NCBI GenBank assembly: GCA_949298575.1
Contig: CASFXH010000014.1
Span: 1 to 54,084 of the forward strand
DNA length: 54,084 nt
Source: an uncultured Parabacteroides sp.
GTDB taxonomy: Bacteria; Bacteroidota; Bacteroidia; Bacteroidales; Tannerellaceae
Direction: 5' to 3'
The notes beneath the pieces are model-generated. The model saw only the letters and a list, made by a program, of their open reading frames with translations, was not told the origin of the DNA and ran no database searches. Below are positions 9,724 to 18,426 of this stretch, in pieces. How positions within the stretch are numbered: position 1 is the stretch's first letter; every line of letters starts with the position of its first letter. A program made the position numbers and the translations under genes.

Positions 9724-10884
9724 ATGACAATGACAATGAAAGATAAGATCAGGAACAAGTTCCAAGAGCTGTTCCACACGGAGGGCGCCCTCTTCGCCTC
9801 GCCCGGCCGCGTCAACCTCATCGGCGAGCATACGGATTACAACGGCGGCTTCGTCTTCCCCGGCGCCATCGACAAGGGCATGATCGCCGAGATCAAGCCC
9901 AACGGCACGGACAAGGTACGGGCCTTCGCCGTCGACCTCGACGACTACGCCGAGTTCGGCCTCCGCGAGGAAGACGCCCCCCAGGCCAGCTGGGCGCGCT
10001 ACCTCTTCGGCGTCTGCCGCGAGGCGATCAAGCGGGGCGGACGGGTCGAGGGCTTCGACACGGTGTTCGCGGGCGACGTCCCGCTCGGCGCGGGCATGTC
10101 GTCGTCGGCCGCCCTGGAGAGCGTTTACGCTTTCGCCCTTAACGAGCTGTTCCAGCTGGGCATCGATAAATTCGAGCTGGCGCGGATCGGGCAGGCCACG
10201 GAACATCACTACTGCGGCGTCAACTGCGGCATCATGGACCAGTTCGCCTCCGTCTTCGGCAAGGCGGGCAGCCTCATCCGCCTCGACTGCCGCTCGCTCG
10301 AATACAAGTATTACCCCTTCAACCCGGTGGGCTACAAGCTGGTGCTGCTCGACTCGGTGGTGAAGCACGAGTTGGCCTCGTCGGCCTACAACGAGCGGCG
10401 CCGGTCGTGCGAGCGCGTCGTCGAGGCCATTCGCCGCCGGCACCCCGAGGTTGAGTTCCTCCGCGACGCCGACCGGGCGACGCTCGACGAGGTGAAGGCC
10501 GAGGTGAGCGCCGAGGACTTCATGCGGGCGGAATACGTCGTCGAGGAGATCCAGCGCGTGCTCGACGTCTGCGAAGCCTTGGAGAAAGGCGATTACGAGA
10601 CTGTCGGCCAGAAGATGTATGAGACGCACGCCGGCATGAGCCGCCTCTACGAAGTCAGTTGCGAGGAGCTCGACTTCCTCAACGAGCGGGCCCGGGCGTG
10701 CGGCGTCGCGGGGTCGCGCGTCATGGGCGGCGGCTTCGGCGGCTGCACCATCAACCTCGTGCGCGAGGAGCTTTACGACCGTTTCATCGCCGAGACGTCG
10801 GCCGCCTACGAGGTGCGCTTCGGCCACCGGCCCAAGGTTTACGACGTCGTGATCGGCGACGGCGCCCGCCGCCTCGAGGCGTAG
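9724..10884 (+). CDS. galK: Galactokinase
   Basis: This 386-residue GHMP kinase phosphorylates galactose to galactose-1-phosphate in the Leloir pathway. It has the galactokinase signature GRVNLIGEHTDYNGG near residue 25, the ATP-binding GHMP motif PLGAGMSSSAALE near residue 117 and the C-terminal GGGFGGCTINLV. Three in-frame ATGs (9724, 9730, 9736) make the exact start uncertain by up to four residues. No galT or galE is seen nearby. Confidence 0.96.
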   Translation: MTMTMKDKIRNKFQELFHTEGALFASPGRVNLIGEHTDYNGGFVFPGAIDKGMIAEIKPNGTDKVRAFAVDLDDYAEFGLREEDAPQASWARYLFGVCREAIKRGGRVEGFDTVFAGDVPLGAGMSSSAALESVYAFALNELFQLGIDKFELARIGQATEHHYCGVNCGIMDQFASVFGKAGSLIRLDCRSLEYKYYPFNPVGYKLVLLDSVVKHELASSAYNERRRSCERVVEAIRRRHPEVEFLRDADRATLDEVKAEVSAEDFMRAEYVVEEIQRVLDVCEALEKGDYETVGQKMYETHAGMSRLYEVSCEELDFLNERARACGVAGSRVMGGGFGGCTINLVREELYDRFIAETSAAYEVRFGHRPKVYDVVIGDGARRLEA

Positions 10885-10908
10885 GGCAACGCCGCCGCCA
10901 AGCGTGAC

Positions 10909-10948
10909 AAGGGGCCGCGCCACCACTCGATGGGTGACGCGGCCCCTT
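10909..10948. terminator. Bidirectional terminator between galK and the HU-like gene
   Basis: An 11-base perfect stem AAGGGGCCGCG/CGCGGCCCCTT has an 18-base loop. It sits between two convergent genes and can serve both. Confidence 0.75.
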
Positions 10949-10963
10949 TCTCGCGTTTGGGCG

Positions 10964-11458
10964 TCAGACCGTCCCGGGCGAGCCGCCGTCGTCGGGGCCC
11001 TCGCCCTCGCCGGCCGACGCGCTCTCGTCCTTGCCGTCGTCGTAGCCGCGCAACTCTTGGTACTCAAGCCCCAGCAAGGCGGCTGGCACGCGGGTGCGTC
11101 GGCCACCCGAGACGATGTCGACCGTCTCCGGCAAGAAATTGACGCGCGTGCCGCTGACGTGCGTCGCGGCCGACCACTCCTCGCGCGTCTCGGCCGGCTT
11201 CGACGTGAAGCCTACCTTGAACGACCCGATTCCATTAATCTTCACCCTGTTGCCCGCCAACAGCTGATCGCGCAACACTTCCGACAGCTCCGTGAGCACG
11301 GCCAGCACGTCCGACCGTTTCATTGAACTGTTGCGCTGGATCATCTCCGCCAACTGATCGGTTTCCACTAACTCGTCGGGCACTGCCTTCGCGTACCATT
11401 TGCCCCTTTGCGCCGAGTCTTCTCGATTGTCCTGGTACATCCTGTACTTTATAGCCAT
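10964..11458 (-). CDS. HU-like DNA-binding protein with acidic tail
   Basis: This 164-residue protein belongs to the Bacteroidota HU-like (HU-HIG) family. Its N-terminal MAIKYRMYQDNR...GKWYAKAV and the IHF/HU-type segment RVKINGIGSFKVG are typical. The last 27 residues are rich in Asp, Glu, Gly and Ser (DDGKDESASAGEGEGPDDGG) and look disordered. It probably binds DNA as a nucleoid-associated protein; the exact role is unknown. It starts at ATG 11458; the leader contains TATAAACTTTTATAA, but no clear -7 box was fixed. An array of 22-base hairpins begins about 70 bases upstream. Confidence 0.85.
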   Translation of the reverse strand: MAIKYRMYQDNREDSAQRGKWYAKAVPDELVETDQLAEMIQRNSSMKRSDVLAVLTELSEVLRDQLLAGNRVKINGIGSFKVGFTSKPAETREEWSAATHVSGTRVNFLPETVDIVSGGRRTRVPAALLGLEYQELRGYDDGKDESASAGEGEGPDDGGSPGTV

Positions 11459-11530
11459 GGCTCTTTCTGTTATAAAAGTTTATACTAACAGGCGAAGCGA
11501 AACTCCGCCCTTGGCCCTCCGCGACGGGCC

Positions 11531-11653
11531 GCCCGCTTGGCGGGAGGTGGCTTCCCGACTGTCGGGAGGTGGCTTCCCGACTATCGGGAGGTGCCTTCCC
11601 GATCATCGGGAGGTGGCTTCCCGGATGCCGGGAGGTGGCCTCCCGTTCTCGGG
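11531..11653. repeat. 22-base tandem hairpin array
   Basis: Six units repeat every 22 bases, with 13-base dyad cores at 11531, 11553, 11575, 11597, 11619 and 11641. Cores are CCCGCttgGCGGG, CCCGActgTCGGG, CCCGActaTCGGG, CCCGAtcaTCGGG, CCCGGatgCCGGG and a weaker CCCGttctCGGG type. The fifth stem pair changes as C-G, A-T or G-C while staying paired, and loops vary freely. Spacers read AGGTGGCTT or close variants. The array lies between the divergent HU-like and transketolase genes. Confidence 0.9.
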
Positions 11654-11660
11654 GAGATGA

Positions 11661-11986
11661 GCCCCCGTTTTCCCGCCGGCGCGTCCGCCCCGCGCGTCAG
11701 GCCATAAAGGTAAGGAGAAATATTTAATAAACAAGCCCCAAAAGGAGAATTTTCGCGCGCGGGGAGGGTTAAGTTAACGAAAGATCCGGCAACCCCGGCT
11801 TTCGCCGCCCCGGCGCCCCCGCCGCTCGCCGGGCCGCCTGCCCCCGCGCCTCTAAGGTCGAGCGTTTCGACCTTAAAGCCCCCCTTCCCCGCGAGGCCAT
11901 ACCGATCAAGCGAAAGCCCCCCGCCGGCGAAAGCCCCGCGGGGAAGAAATTGCGCGGGGCGGGCGACAAGTTACGCGGACTTTAAC
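11661..11986. other. GC-rich gene-free stretch before transketolase
   Basis: No convincing gene is seen. It holds a perfect 9-base stem TAAGGTCGA/TCGACCTTA with a 5-base loop (11853-11875) and a small dyad GTTAAGTTAAC near 11768. The minus strand has a near -7 box TACCTTTA (11704-11711); if used for the HU-like gene, the hairpin array would be in its 5' leader. Confidence 0.35.
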
Positions 11987-11994
11987 TATCTTCG
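11987..11994 (+). promoter_or_regulatory. -7 box for tkt
   Basis: TATCTTCG followed by CG lies 29 bases before the transketolase ATG, the TAnnTTCGCG form common in this window. Confidence 0.55.
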
Positions 11995-12022
11995 CGGGAA
12001 ATTTAATAATCCTTCTGGCAAA

Positions 12023-14065
12023 ATGAATGATATCCAAGTCATGAATCGGGCGGCCGACAACATTCGGATCCTGGCCGCCTCGATGGTAGAGAAAGCGAAA
12101 TCCGGGCATCCCGGCGGCGCGATGGGTGGCGCCGATTTCGTGAATGTCCTTTTCTCCGAGTTCCTGGTCTACGACCCGGAGAACCCCGCGTGGGAAGGGC
12201 GCGACCGTTTCTTCCTCGACCCGGGGCACATGTCGCCGATGCTCTACGCCGTCCTGGCGCTGAGCGGCAAGTTCACGCTCGACGAGCTCCAGCGGTTCCG
12301 CCAATGGGGCAGCCCGACGCCGGGCCACCCCGAGGTGAACGTGGCCCGCGGCATCGAGAACACCTCCGGCCCCCTCGGCCAGGGGCACGCCTACGCCGTC
12401 GGCGCCGCCATCGCCGCCAAGTTCCTCGAGGCCCGGCTGGGGCGGGAGGTCATGGGGCAGACGATCTACGCCTTCATCTCCGACGGGGGCATCCAGGAAG
12501 AGATCTCGCAGGGCGCCGGCCGCGTCGCCGGGACGCTGGGCTTGGATAACCTGATCATGTTTTACGACGCGAACAACGTCCAGCTCTCCACCACCGTCGA
12601 GGAGGTGACGAGCGAGAATGTCGCGATGAAATACGAGGCGTGGGGCTGGAAAGTCATCACCATCGACGGCAACGACGCCGACCAGATCCGCCGCGCCCTC
12701 CGCGAGGCCAAGGCCGAAACGGAGCGGCCGACGCTCATCATCGGGCGCACCGTCATGGGTAAAGGCGCCCGGACGGCCGACGGCCAGAGCTTCGAGAACA
12801 AGGTCTCGACCCACGGGCAACCCCTCTCCGCCGCCGGCGTCTCGATCGAGCGGACGATCCGCGGCCTGGGCGGCGACCCCGCCGAGCCCTTCGCCATCTT
12901 CCCCGAGGTGGCCGAGCTCTACGCCCGCCGCCGCGAGGAGCTGAAGGGGATCATGGCCGAGCGCCGCGCCGCCAAGGAGGCCTGGGCCAAGGCCAACCCC
13001 GAGAAGGCGGAGAAGATGGCCCGCTGGTTCGCCGGCGAGCTACCCGCGATCGACTGGGCCGCCATCGAGCAGAAAGCCAACCAGCCCACGCGCGGCGCCT
13101 CGGCGACCGTCCTGGGCGTCCTGGCCAGCCGGGTGGAGAACATGATCTGCGCCTCGGCCGACCTCTCAAACTCCGATAAGACAGATGGTTTCCTGAAGAA
13201 GACGCACGCGTTCCGGAAAGGGGATTTCAGCGGGGCGTTCTTCCAAGCGGGCGTGGCCGAGCTGACGATGGCCTGCGTCTGCATCGGCATGGCGCTGCAC
13301 GGGGGCGTCGTCGCGGCGTGCGGCACGTTCTTCGTCTTCTCCGACTACATGAAGCCCGCCTTGCGGATGGCCGCCCTCATGCAGCTGCCCGTCAAGTTCA
13401 TCTGGACGCACGACGCCTTCCGCGTCGGCGAGGACGGCCCGACCCACGAGCCGGTCGAGCAAGAGGCGCAAGTCCGCCTGCTTGAGAAACTGAAGAACCA
13501 CGCCGGCCGCGACTCGATGCGCGTCCTCCGCCCGGCCGACTCGGCGGAGACGACCGTCGCCTGGAAGCTGGCGATGGAGAACCGGGAGACGCCCACGGCG
13601 CTGATCCTCTCCCGCCAGAACGTCAACGACCTGCCCGCCCAGGGCAACCGCTACGAGGAGGCTTTGGGGGCGGAAAAAGGCGCCTACATCCTCAACGAGG
13701 ACGCCCAGCCGGACGTCGTCCTGGTCGCTTCCGGCTCGGAAGTGTCTACCCTGGTCGACGGGGCGGCCCTGCTGCGCGCCGAGGGGGTGAAGGTACGTAT
13801 CGTCTCAGCGCCCTCGGAAGGTTTGTTCAAGAGCCAGAGCGCGGACTACCAGGCGGCAGTCCTCCCCGCCGGGGTGCCGACCTTCGGGCTGACCGCCGGC
13901 CTGCCCGTCACGCTCGAGGGGCTGGTCAACACGCACGACGGCAAGGGGCGCGTCTGGGGCTTGGGCTCGTTCGGCTACTCGGCGCCCTATAAAGTGCTCG
14001 ACGAGAAGCTGGGCTTCACCGGGCAAAACGTCTATCAACAAGTTAAAACATTATTGGGAAAATGA
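12023..14065 (+). CDS. tkt: Transketolase
   Basis: This 680-residue full-length thiamine diphosphate enzyme of the non-oxidative pentose phosphate pathway moves two-carbon units between sugar phosphates. It shows the KSGHPGGAMGGADF N-terminus, the PLGQGHAYAVGAAIA region, the ThDP/metal-binding stretch around FISDGGIQEE and DANNVQ, and the transketolase motif EDGPTHEPVEQ. It overlaps the next gene, rpiB, by four bases (ATGA), so the two are translationally coupled and act in the same pathway. Confidence 0.96.
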   Translation: MNDIQVMNRAADNIRILAASMVEKAKSGHPGGAMGGADFVNVLFSEFLVYDPENPAWEGRDRFFLDPGHMSPMLYAVLALSGKFTLDELQRFRQWGSPTPGHPEVNVARGIENTSGPLGQGHAYAVGAAIAAKFLEARLGREVMGQTIYAFISDGGIQEEISQGAGRVAGTLGLDNLIMFYDANNVQLSTTVEEVTSENVAMKYEAWGWKVITIDGNDADQIRRALREAKAETERPTLIIGRTVMGKGARTADGQSFENKVSTHGQPLSAAGVSIERTIRGLGGDPAEPFAIFPEVAELYARRREELKGIMAERRAAKEAWAKANPEKAEKMARWFAGELPAIDWAAIEQKANQPTRGASATVLGVLASRVENMICASADLSNSDKTDGFLKKTHAFRKGDFSGAFFQAGVAELTMACVCIGMALHGGVVAACGTFFVFSDYMKPALRMAALMQLPVKFIWTHDAFRVGEDGPTHEPVEQEAQVRLLEKLKNHAGRDSMRVLRPADSAETTVAWKLAMENRETPTALILSRQNVNDLPAQGNRYEEALGAEKGAYILNEDAQPDVVLVASGSEVSTLVDGAALLRAEGVKVRIVSAPSEGLFKSQSADYQAAVLPAGVPTFGLTAGLPVTLEGLVNTHDGKGRVWGLGSFGYSAPYKVLDEKLGFTGQNVYQQVKTLLGK

Positions 14066-14529
14066 GCGAGAAGATCGGATTGTGTTGCGACCACGCGGGT
14101 TTCAACCTGAAAGAACGGCTTAAGCGAATGCTCGAAGTCGAGGGCTATGAATACGTGGACTACGGGACCAACTCGACGGATAGCTGCGACTACCCGGACT
14201 TCGCCCACCCCCTGGGCCAGGCCATCGACCGGGGCGAGCTCGCCCGAGGCATCGCCGTCTGCGGGACGGGCAACGGCATCGGCATGACGCTCAACAAGCA
14301 TCAGCGAGTCCGGGCCGCCCTTTGCTGGAACGACGAGATCGCCACGCTGGCCCGCGAGCACAACGACGCGAACATCCTCGTCCTCCCCGGCCGCTTCATG
14401 AGCGAGGAGACGGCGGCGCGCCTGGTGAATATCTTCCTGCATACCGCCTTCGAAGGCGGACGGCACGAGCGCCGCGTCCGGAAGATCCCGCTCCAGGCCG
14501 CCCCGGCGGAGGAAGGCTCCGCCCGTTAA
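14062..14529 (+). CDS. rpiB: Ribose-5-phosphate isomerase B
   Basis: This 155-residue RpiB/LacAB-family enzyme interconverts ribose-5-phosphate and ribulose-5-phosphate. The N-terminal CDHAGFNLKERLK and the catalytic cysteine motif CGTGNGIGMTLNKH are present, followed by the conserved AALCWNDEIATLAREHNDANIL. Its start codon overlaps the tkt stop, and a strong terminator hairpin follows. Confidence 0.95.
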   Translation: MSEKIGLCCDHAGFNLKERLKRMLEVEGYEYVDYGTNSTDSCDYPDFAHPLGQAIDRGELARGIAVCGTGNGIGMTLNKHQRVRAALCWNDEIATLAREHNDANILVLPGRFMSEETAARLVNIFLHTAFEGGRHERRVRKIPLQAAPAEEGSAR

Positions 14530-14560
14530 GGACGCGGCAAGCGAGGGTTAGAATAACAAC

Positions 14561-14602
14561 GAAGACGCGCCATGAGGGTCATCCCCACCATGGCGCGTCT
14601 TC
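14561..14602. terminator. Bidirectional terminator after rpiB and the MlaD gene
   Basis: A 14-base perfect stem GAAGACGCGCCATG/CATGGCGCGTCTTC has a 14-base loop. It lies between convergent rpiB and the MCE-domain gene. Confidence 0.75.
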
Positions 14603-14627
14603 ATTTCTATTCGCCTTTCCCCTCGCC

Positions 14628-15512
14628 TCAGAAGACCGAGAAGTGGACGTAGCGCTTCGGGTTCTCGCGCAAGTCGAGCAAGAGCTTGGAAGCGTTCTCC
14701 ATCGTGCCGTTCAGGTTGTCATACAATTGGCGGTCGTTGAGCAGGAGGCCCAGGCTGTTGTCGGTCTCGTTCAGCTTGTCGGTCGTCAGCTTCAAGTTGG
14801 CCAGCGTCTCGTTGATCGAGCTGATCGTCCCGTTGAGATCCAAGTCTTTCAGGTTCGAGCTGACGGTCGAGAAGTTGTCCGTGATGGTCTTCAAGTTATC
14901 CACGATGGCCGGCACGTCCTCGCCGAGCATCCGGTTCAGGCGCTGGGTCGAGCCTTCCAGGTTGGCGGTCGTCCGCTCGATATGCGTCAACGACTGGGCC
15001 AAGGCGGGGTGATTGATCAACGTCTCCAACCCGACCAGGATGGAATCGATCTTCGGCAACATGGCGGTCACGCTGGGCAAGATGTCGACCTGCATTTCCT
15101 GCATCATGTCCGGCCCCTTGCGCCCCTCGATCATGTCACCCGATTTGAGGTAGTCGTCCACGAACGTATTCAAGTGGATGTGCAAGGAGGCGCCACTCAG
15201 GAAACTGCTCTCGATCTCCACATAGCTGCCTTTATTGACGCGCATCTTCTCCTCCAGGCTGATCTCGACCGTGATCTTGCCCGTCGTCGAGTAATCGTAA
15301 TCAATGTTCCTCACCAAGCCCACCTTGAACCCTTCCACGTAGACAGGGCTAGAGATCGTCACGTCGCGCACGTTATCAAACGCCACGAAATAGCGATTGG
15401 ACGGCTGAAACAAGTCGACCCCCTTCAAATAGTTGACCCCAATGTACAGCAAGGCCAAACTCACGATCGTCACCAAGCCGATCTTCGCCTCTCTATTCAA
15501 CAGATTTTTCAT
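14628..15512 (-). CDS. MCE/MlaD-family lipid-transport substrate-binding protein
   Basis: This 294-residue protein has one N-terminal membrane anchor (IGLVTIVSLALLYIGVNYLKG, about residues 11-31). An MCE domain follows (RYFVAFDNVRDVTISSPVYVEGFKVGLVRNI), then a long helical C-terminal part with heptad-like leucines. MlaD proteins work with an ABC transporter moving phospholipid between the membranes; the partner genes are not adjacent here. It lies 43 bases after the murein amidase and is probably on the same transcript. Confidence 0.9.
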   Translation of the reverse strand: MKNLLNREAKIGLVTIVSLALLYIGVNYLKGVDLFQPSNRYFVAFDNVRDVTISSPVYVEGFKVGLVRNIDYDYSTTGKITVEISLEEKMRVNKGSYVEIESSFLSGASLHIHLNTFVDDYLKSGDMIEGRKGPDMMQEMQVDILPSVTAMLPKIDSILVGLETLINHPALAQSLTHIERTTANLEGSTQRLNRMLGEDVPAIVDNLKTITDNFSTVSSNLKDLDLNGTISSINETLANLKLTTDKLNETDNSLGLLLNDRQLYDNLNGTMENASKLLLDLRENPKRYVHFSVF

Positions 15513-15555
15513 TGCTCCTCTTAATCTCTTTATTTTTTAATACATTATTCTCTCT

Positions 15556-16644
15556 TTAACGCACACGCTTACCATCCTTGAAAGAAACGATGAACGCATC
15601 CTTGAAGTCTTTCAGCATCGACCGGCGGATCCGCTTGATCTCCTCCAAGCTGGTGGTTGAGCCATACGTATACTTGCAAATGCCATTCTCCACGTAATAC
15701 TCCGCGTCCTTATAGCCCTTCAGCCGCCTCGAGTTCTTGGGCAACGGCTCGTCGGCGGTCAAGAACTGCACCTTGTACACCGTCTCGCCAGACGGCTTAC
15801 TCGCCTCCGCCTTCCTCTCCACCGGTTTCACCTCCCCCGCGGAAGAGGAAACAGGCTTCGCAGCATATCCCGAACGCAGATCGAAATTCCGCTTATAGTT
15901 AGCGAACGCCCGGTAAAGCGCTTCCGCCAATACCTCCTGTCCCTTCGATGAACTCATGAAACGCTCCTCGTTGCGGTTGGAAATATAGCCCAACTCCACC
16001 AAGACGCTCGGCATGCTCGTCTCCCGCAGCACTAAGAACCCCGCTTGACGCACCCCCCGGTCGATCCGCCCGGACGCGGAAAAGGCATCCTGAATATCCG
16101 AAGCCAAACGAATGCTTTGTTCCATGTGCTTGTTCTGCATCAGCTCGAAGATAATATACGACTCACTTGAGTTCGGGTCGAATCCCTCATAGCGTTGAAG
16201 ATAGTTGTCCTCCAACAGGATCGCCGAGTTCTCGCGCATGGCCACTTCCAGGTTCTCGTCGCTGCGAGCTAAGCCTAAGGTATAAGTCTCCGTACCCCGG
16301 ACCCGGCTTCCCTTCTTCAACGCGTTGGTATGAATGGAGATGAAAAGATCCGCCTTGTTGCGGTTGGCGATCGCGGCCCGCTCGGTCAGCTCCACGAATC
16401 GATCGTTCGATCGGGTGTAAACCACCTTCACGTCGTCCATATTCTTCTCTATCAGCTTTCCCAGCTTCAAGGCGACGTTCAGGTTGATCACCTTTTCCTT
16501 GACCGCATAACCCGAGGCTCCGGGATCCTTGCCGCCATGCCCGGCGTCAATCACCACGACAAATGGCTTTCCGGCACTCGCTAACAAGAGCGTCGGGAAC
16601 AACAGCCATAACATCCAAAACAGAAGCCCTCGTGATCGTCTCAT
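15556..16644 (-). CDS. N-acetylmuramoyl-L-alanine amidase (Amidase_3)
   Basis: This 362-residue exported zinc amidase cleaves the lactyl-peptide bond of peptidoglycan. A signal peptide covers about residues 1-23 (GLLFWMLWLLFPTLLLASA). The catalytic domain shows VIDAGHGGKDPGA, the ISIHTNA histidine and the VLVELGYISN glutamate. A basic, Ser/Pro-rich linker leads to a C-terminal region (VYKVQFLTADEPLPKNSRRLKG) resembling a SPOR-like fold (inference). It has its own promoter and is followed by the MCE-domain gene. Confidence 0.93.
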   Translation of the reverse strand: MRRSRGLLFWMLWLLFPTLLLASAGKPFVVVIDAGHGGKDPGASGYAVKEKVINLNVALKLGKLIEKNMDDVKVVYTRSNDRFVELTERAAIANRNKADLFISIHTNALKKGSRVRGTETYTLGLARSDENLEVAMRENSAILLEDNYLQRYEGFDPNSSESYIIFELMQNKHMEQSIRLASDIQDAFSASGRIDRGVRQAGFLVLRETSMPSVLVELGYISNRNEERFMSSSKGQEVLAEALYRAFANYKRNFDLRSGYAAKPVSSSAGEVKPVERKAEASKPSGETVYKVQFLTADEPLPKNSRRLKGYKDAEYYVENGICKYTYGSTTSLEEIKRIRRSMLKDFKDAFIVSFKDGKRVR

Positions 16645-16676
16645 TCGCCGTCAAAATGATAAAAACAAACTAGTCG

Positions 16677-16684
16677 CGAAGTTA
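16677..16684 (-). promoter_or_regulatory. -7 box for the amidase gene
   Basis: The minus strand reads TAACTTCG followed by CG, about 33 bases before the ATG. A CTTG lies 18 bases upstream in the -33 position. Confidence 0.6.
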
Positions 16685-16711
16685 ATCTTTTTTGAGAAGA
16701 AGCAAGGGGCG

Positions 16712-16750
16712 AAGCAAAGAAAATCCCAGCAAGGCAAACCTTACTGGGAT
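16712..16750 (-). terminator. Terminator of rpsF-rpsR-rplI
   Basis: On the minus strand the stem ATCCCAGTAAGG/CCTTGCTGGGAT (16723-16750) is followed by TTTCTTT, 36 bases after the rplI stop. Confidence 0.75.
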
Positions 16751-16785
16751 ATATCTCCTTACGTTCGTATAAAACGTGTTCTCGC

Positions 16786-17226
16786 TTATTCAGAAACGAC
16801 CTCGAAAGGCACTTCTACAGTGACTTCCTTGTGCAACTTGATCGTAGCCGTATATTGGCCGACCTCCTTGACATTCTTGATGTAGATCAGCTTCCGATCG
16901 ACCGTATAGCCCGCCTTCTCCAACGCATCAGCGATCTGAATGTTCGTCACCGAGCCAAAGATCGTACCCGTTGAGCTAGTCTTCGCGCCGATCGTCAATG
17001 TCACGTCTTTCAACTTAGCGGCCAATTCCTCCGCGTCCGCCTTGATCTTAGCCAGCTTGTGCGCACGTTGCTTCAATACCTCAGCCAATTCTTTCTTGGC
17101 TGATTCCGAAGCGATGACGGCCTTATGTCGGGGGATTAGAAAGTTACGTCCGTAACCATCCTTAACCGTTACGATATCGTCCTTGTAGCCCAAACCAGCT
17201 ACATCTTCTTTCAAAATAATTTGCAT
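16786..17226 (-). CDS. rplI: 50S ribosomal protein L9
   Basis: This 146-residue protein of the large ribosomal subunit has the N-terminal rRNA-binding domain ([32 protein letters not shown]), a long connecting helix rich in Lys and Ala, and the C-terminal domain ending EVPFEVVSE. It is the last gene of the conserved rpsF-rpsR-rplI operon, 24 bases after rpsR. Confidence 0.97.
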   Translation of the reverse strand: MQIILKEDVAGLGYKDDIVTVKDGYGRNFLIPRHKAVIASESAKKELAEVLKQRAHKLAKIKADAEELAAKLKDVTLTIGAKTSSTGTIFGSVTNIQIADALEKAGYTVDRKLIYIKNVKEVGQYTATIKLHKEVTVEVPFEVVSE

Positions 17227-17250
17227 ATTCTGTCTCCTCTCTTCGTTTAA

Positions 17251-17523
17251 TTATTTCATTAAATCTGTTACATAAGGCAGTAAAGCCAAATGACGCGCCC
17301 GCTTGATCGCTTGCGCCACGCGACGTTGGAACTTCTGGGAAGTACCCGTGATACGACGCGGCAAGATCTTACCTTGCTCGTTCAAGAACTTCTTCAAGAA
17401 TTCCGGATCCTTGTAGTCGATATACTTAATGCCCGCTTTTTTGAAACGGCAATATTTCTTTCTCTTCACGTCGACCGTCGGAGGAGTCAAATATCTAATT
17501 TCTGATGATTGTGCCACTGCCAT
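17251..17523 (-). CDS. rpsR: 30S ribosomal protein S18
   Basis: This 90-residue small-subunit protein pairs with S6 on the platform. The core [24 protein letters not shown] and the S18 signature [32 protein letters not shown] are clear. It lies two bases after rpsF. Confidence 0.97.
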   Translation of the reverse strand: MAVAQSSEIRYLTPPTVDVKRKKYCRFKKAGIKYIDYKDPEFLKKFLNEQGKILPRRITGTSQKFQRRVAQAIKRARHLALLPYVTDLMK

Positions 17524-17525
17524 GA

Positions 17526-17882
17526 TTAATTCTCCTTTACTGGTTGTTCTTTAGCTGATTTCAAACTTCTTCTCTTCGCCGCATATTCTGCCGCATACTT
17601 ATCTTGACGGAAAGTCAAGAAACGGATCACACGCTCATCACGACGGAAGTTCACCTCCAACGTCGCGATCACTTTAGGATCGGCCTTGAATTCAATCAAC
17701 TGATAGAATCCGGTCGTCTTCTTCTGGATCGGGTAAGCGAGCTTACGCAAACCCCAACTCTCTTCGTTCACGATTTCCGCGCCTTGCTCTTTCAAGATGC
17801 CCGTGAACTTTTCTACCGTTTCCTTCATCTGCGCCTCAGACAAAACGGGAGTCAAAATGAAAACGGTTTCGTAATTATTCAT
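17526..17882 (-). CDS. rpsF: 30S ribosomal protein S6
   Basis: This 118-residue small-subunit protein begins [16 protein letters not shown] and contains the S6 motif [20 protein letters not shown]. It is the first gene of the operon, with a promoter about 45 bases upstream. Confidence 0.97.
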   Translation of the reverse strand: MNNYETVFILTPVLSEAQMKETVEKFTGILKEQGAEIVNEESWGLRKLAYPIQKKTTGFYQLIEFKADPKVIATLEVNFRRDERVIRFLTFRQDKYAAEYAAKRRSLKSAKEQPVKEN

Positions 17883-17925
17883 ACAAAAGCTGTTTTTAAA
17901 ATAGTTAATAATGAAATTCGAGTCG

Positions 17926-17933
17926 CGAAGGTA
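17926..17933 (-). promoter_or_regulatory. -7 box of the rpsF operon
   Basis: The minus strand reads TACCTTCG followed by CG, with CTTG 19 bases upstream in the -33 position. Confidence 0.65.
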
Positions 17934-17975
17934 CCACTTTTTTCCTTTCCCGCAAGCATTCTCTCCTTTTTTCTT

Positions 17976-18335
17976 TCAATAAACCACTCGTACGACGACC
18001 GCCGCCTCTTTCAAATCGCCCCCAAAAGGCGGATTCCGCTTCGCCACACGGATCTCGACCGCCGTCAATTGAGGAAAACGGGACTTCAGCGCATGAAGGA
18101 TACGACCGGCAACGTGTTCAATCAAACGCGAAGGGATAGCCATCTCAGTTTTAACCACCTCATAAACCTCGGCGTAATTGAGAGTAGCCGACAACTCGTC
18201 TGTCGCAACCGCTTGCGTCAACGGAGCCGACAAACTCAAATCAACCGTAAACCAATTGCCCACAACTGTTTCCTGCGTTCCCACTCCATGATGGGCATAA
18301 AAGCGCATTTCCTTAAGCTCAATCCTTGTCTCCAT
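17976..18335 (-). CDS. folB: Dihydroneopterin aldolase
   Basis: This 119-residue folate-pathway enzyme converts 7,8-dihydroneopterin to 6-hydroxymethyl-dihydropterin and glycolaldehyde. The family pattern is complete: IELKEMRFYAHHGVGTQE, the catalytic glutamate and tyrosine region LNYAEVYEVV, LIEHVAGRI, and VRVAKRNPPFGG. It stands alone; its promoter was not identified. Confidence 0.95.
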   Translation of the reverse strand: METRIELKEMRFYAHHGVGTQETVVGNWFTVDLSLSAPLTQAVATDELSATLNYAEVYEVVKTEMAIPSRLIEHVAGRILHALKSRFPQLTAVEIRVAKRNPPFGGDLKEAAVVVRVVY

Positions 18336-18397
18336 ATTTTCGTCCTTTTTAACCCCGTAAAACTATCGAAAAGTTCACCATTCCCCAAGAAATATCT

Positions 18398-18405
18398 TAC
18401 CTTTG
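18398..18405 (+). promoter_or_regulatory. -7 box for the bactofilin gene
   Basis: TACCTTTG lies 22 bases before the chosen ATG at 18427 and excludes an upstream in-frame TTG as the start. Confidence 0.6.
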
Positions 18406-18426
18406 TCGGAAACTATTCGAAAAGAC

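Noticed and set aside
11531-11653. CRISPR array
   Set aside because: Units are 22 bases with no unique spacers of constant length, and no cas genes are present.
11769-11969. 66-codon minus-strand frame in the tkt upstream region
   Set aside because: Arg/Ala/Gly/Pro-rich composition typical of random GC-rich DNA, with no start signals or similarity.
14628-15524. Long plus-strand frames opposite the MCE-domain gene
   Set aside because: Antisense shadows caused by high GC at third codon positions; the minus-strand gene has clear domains.
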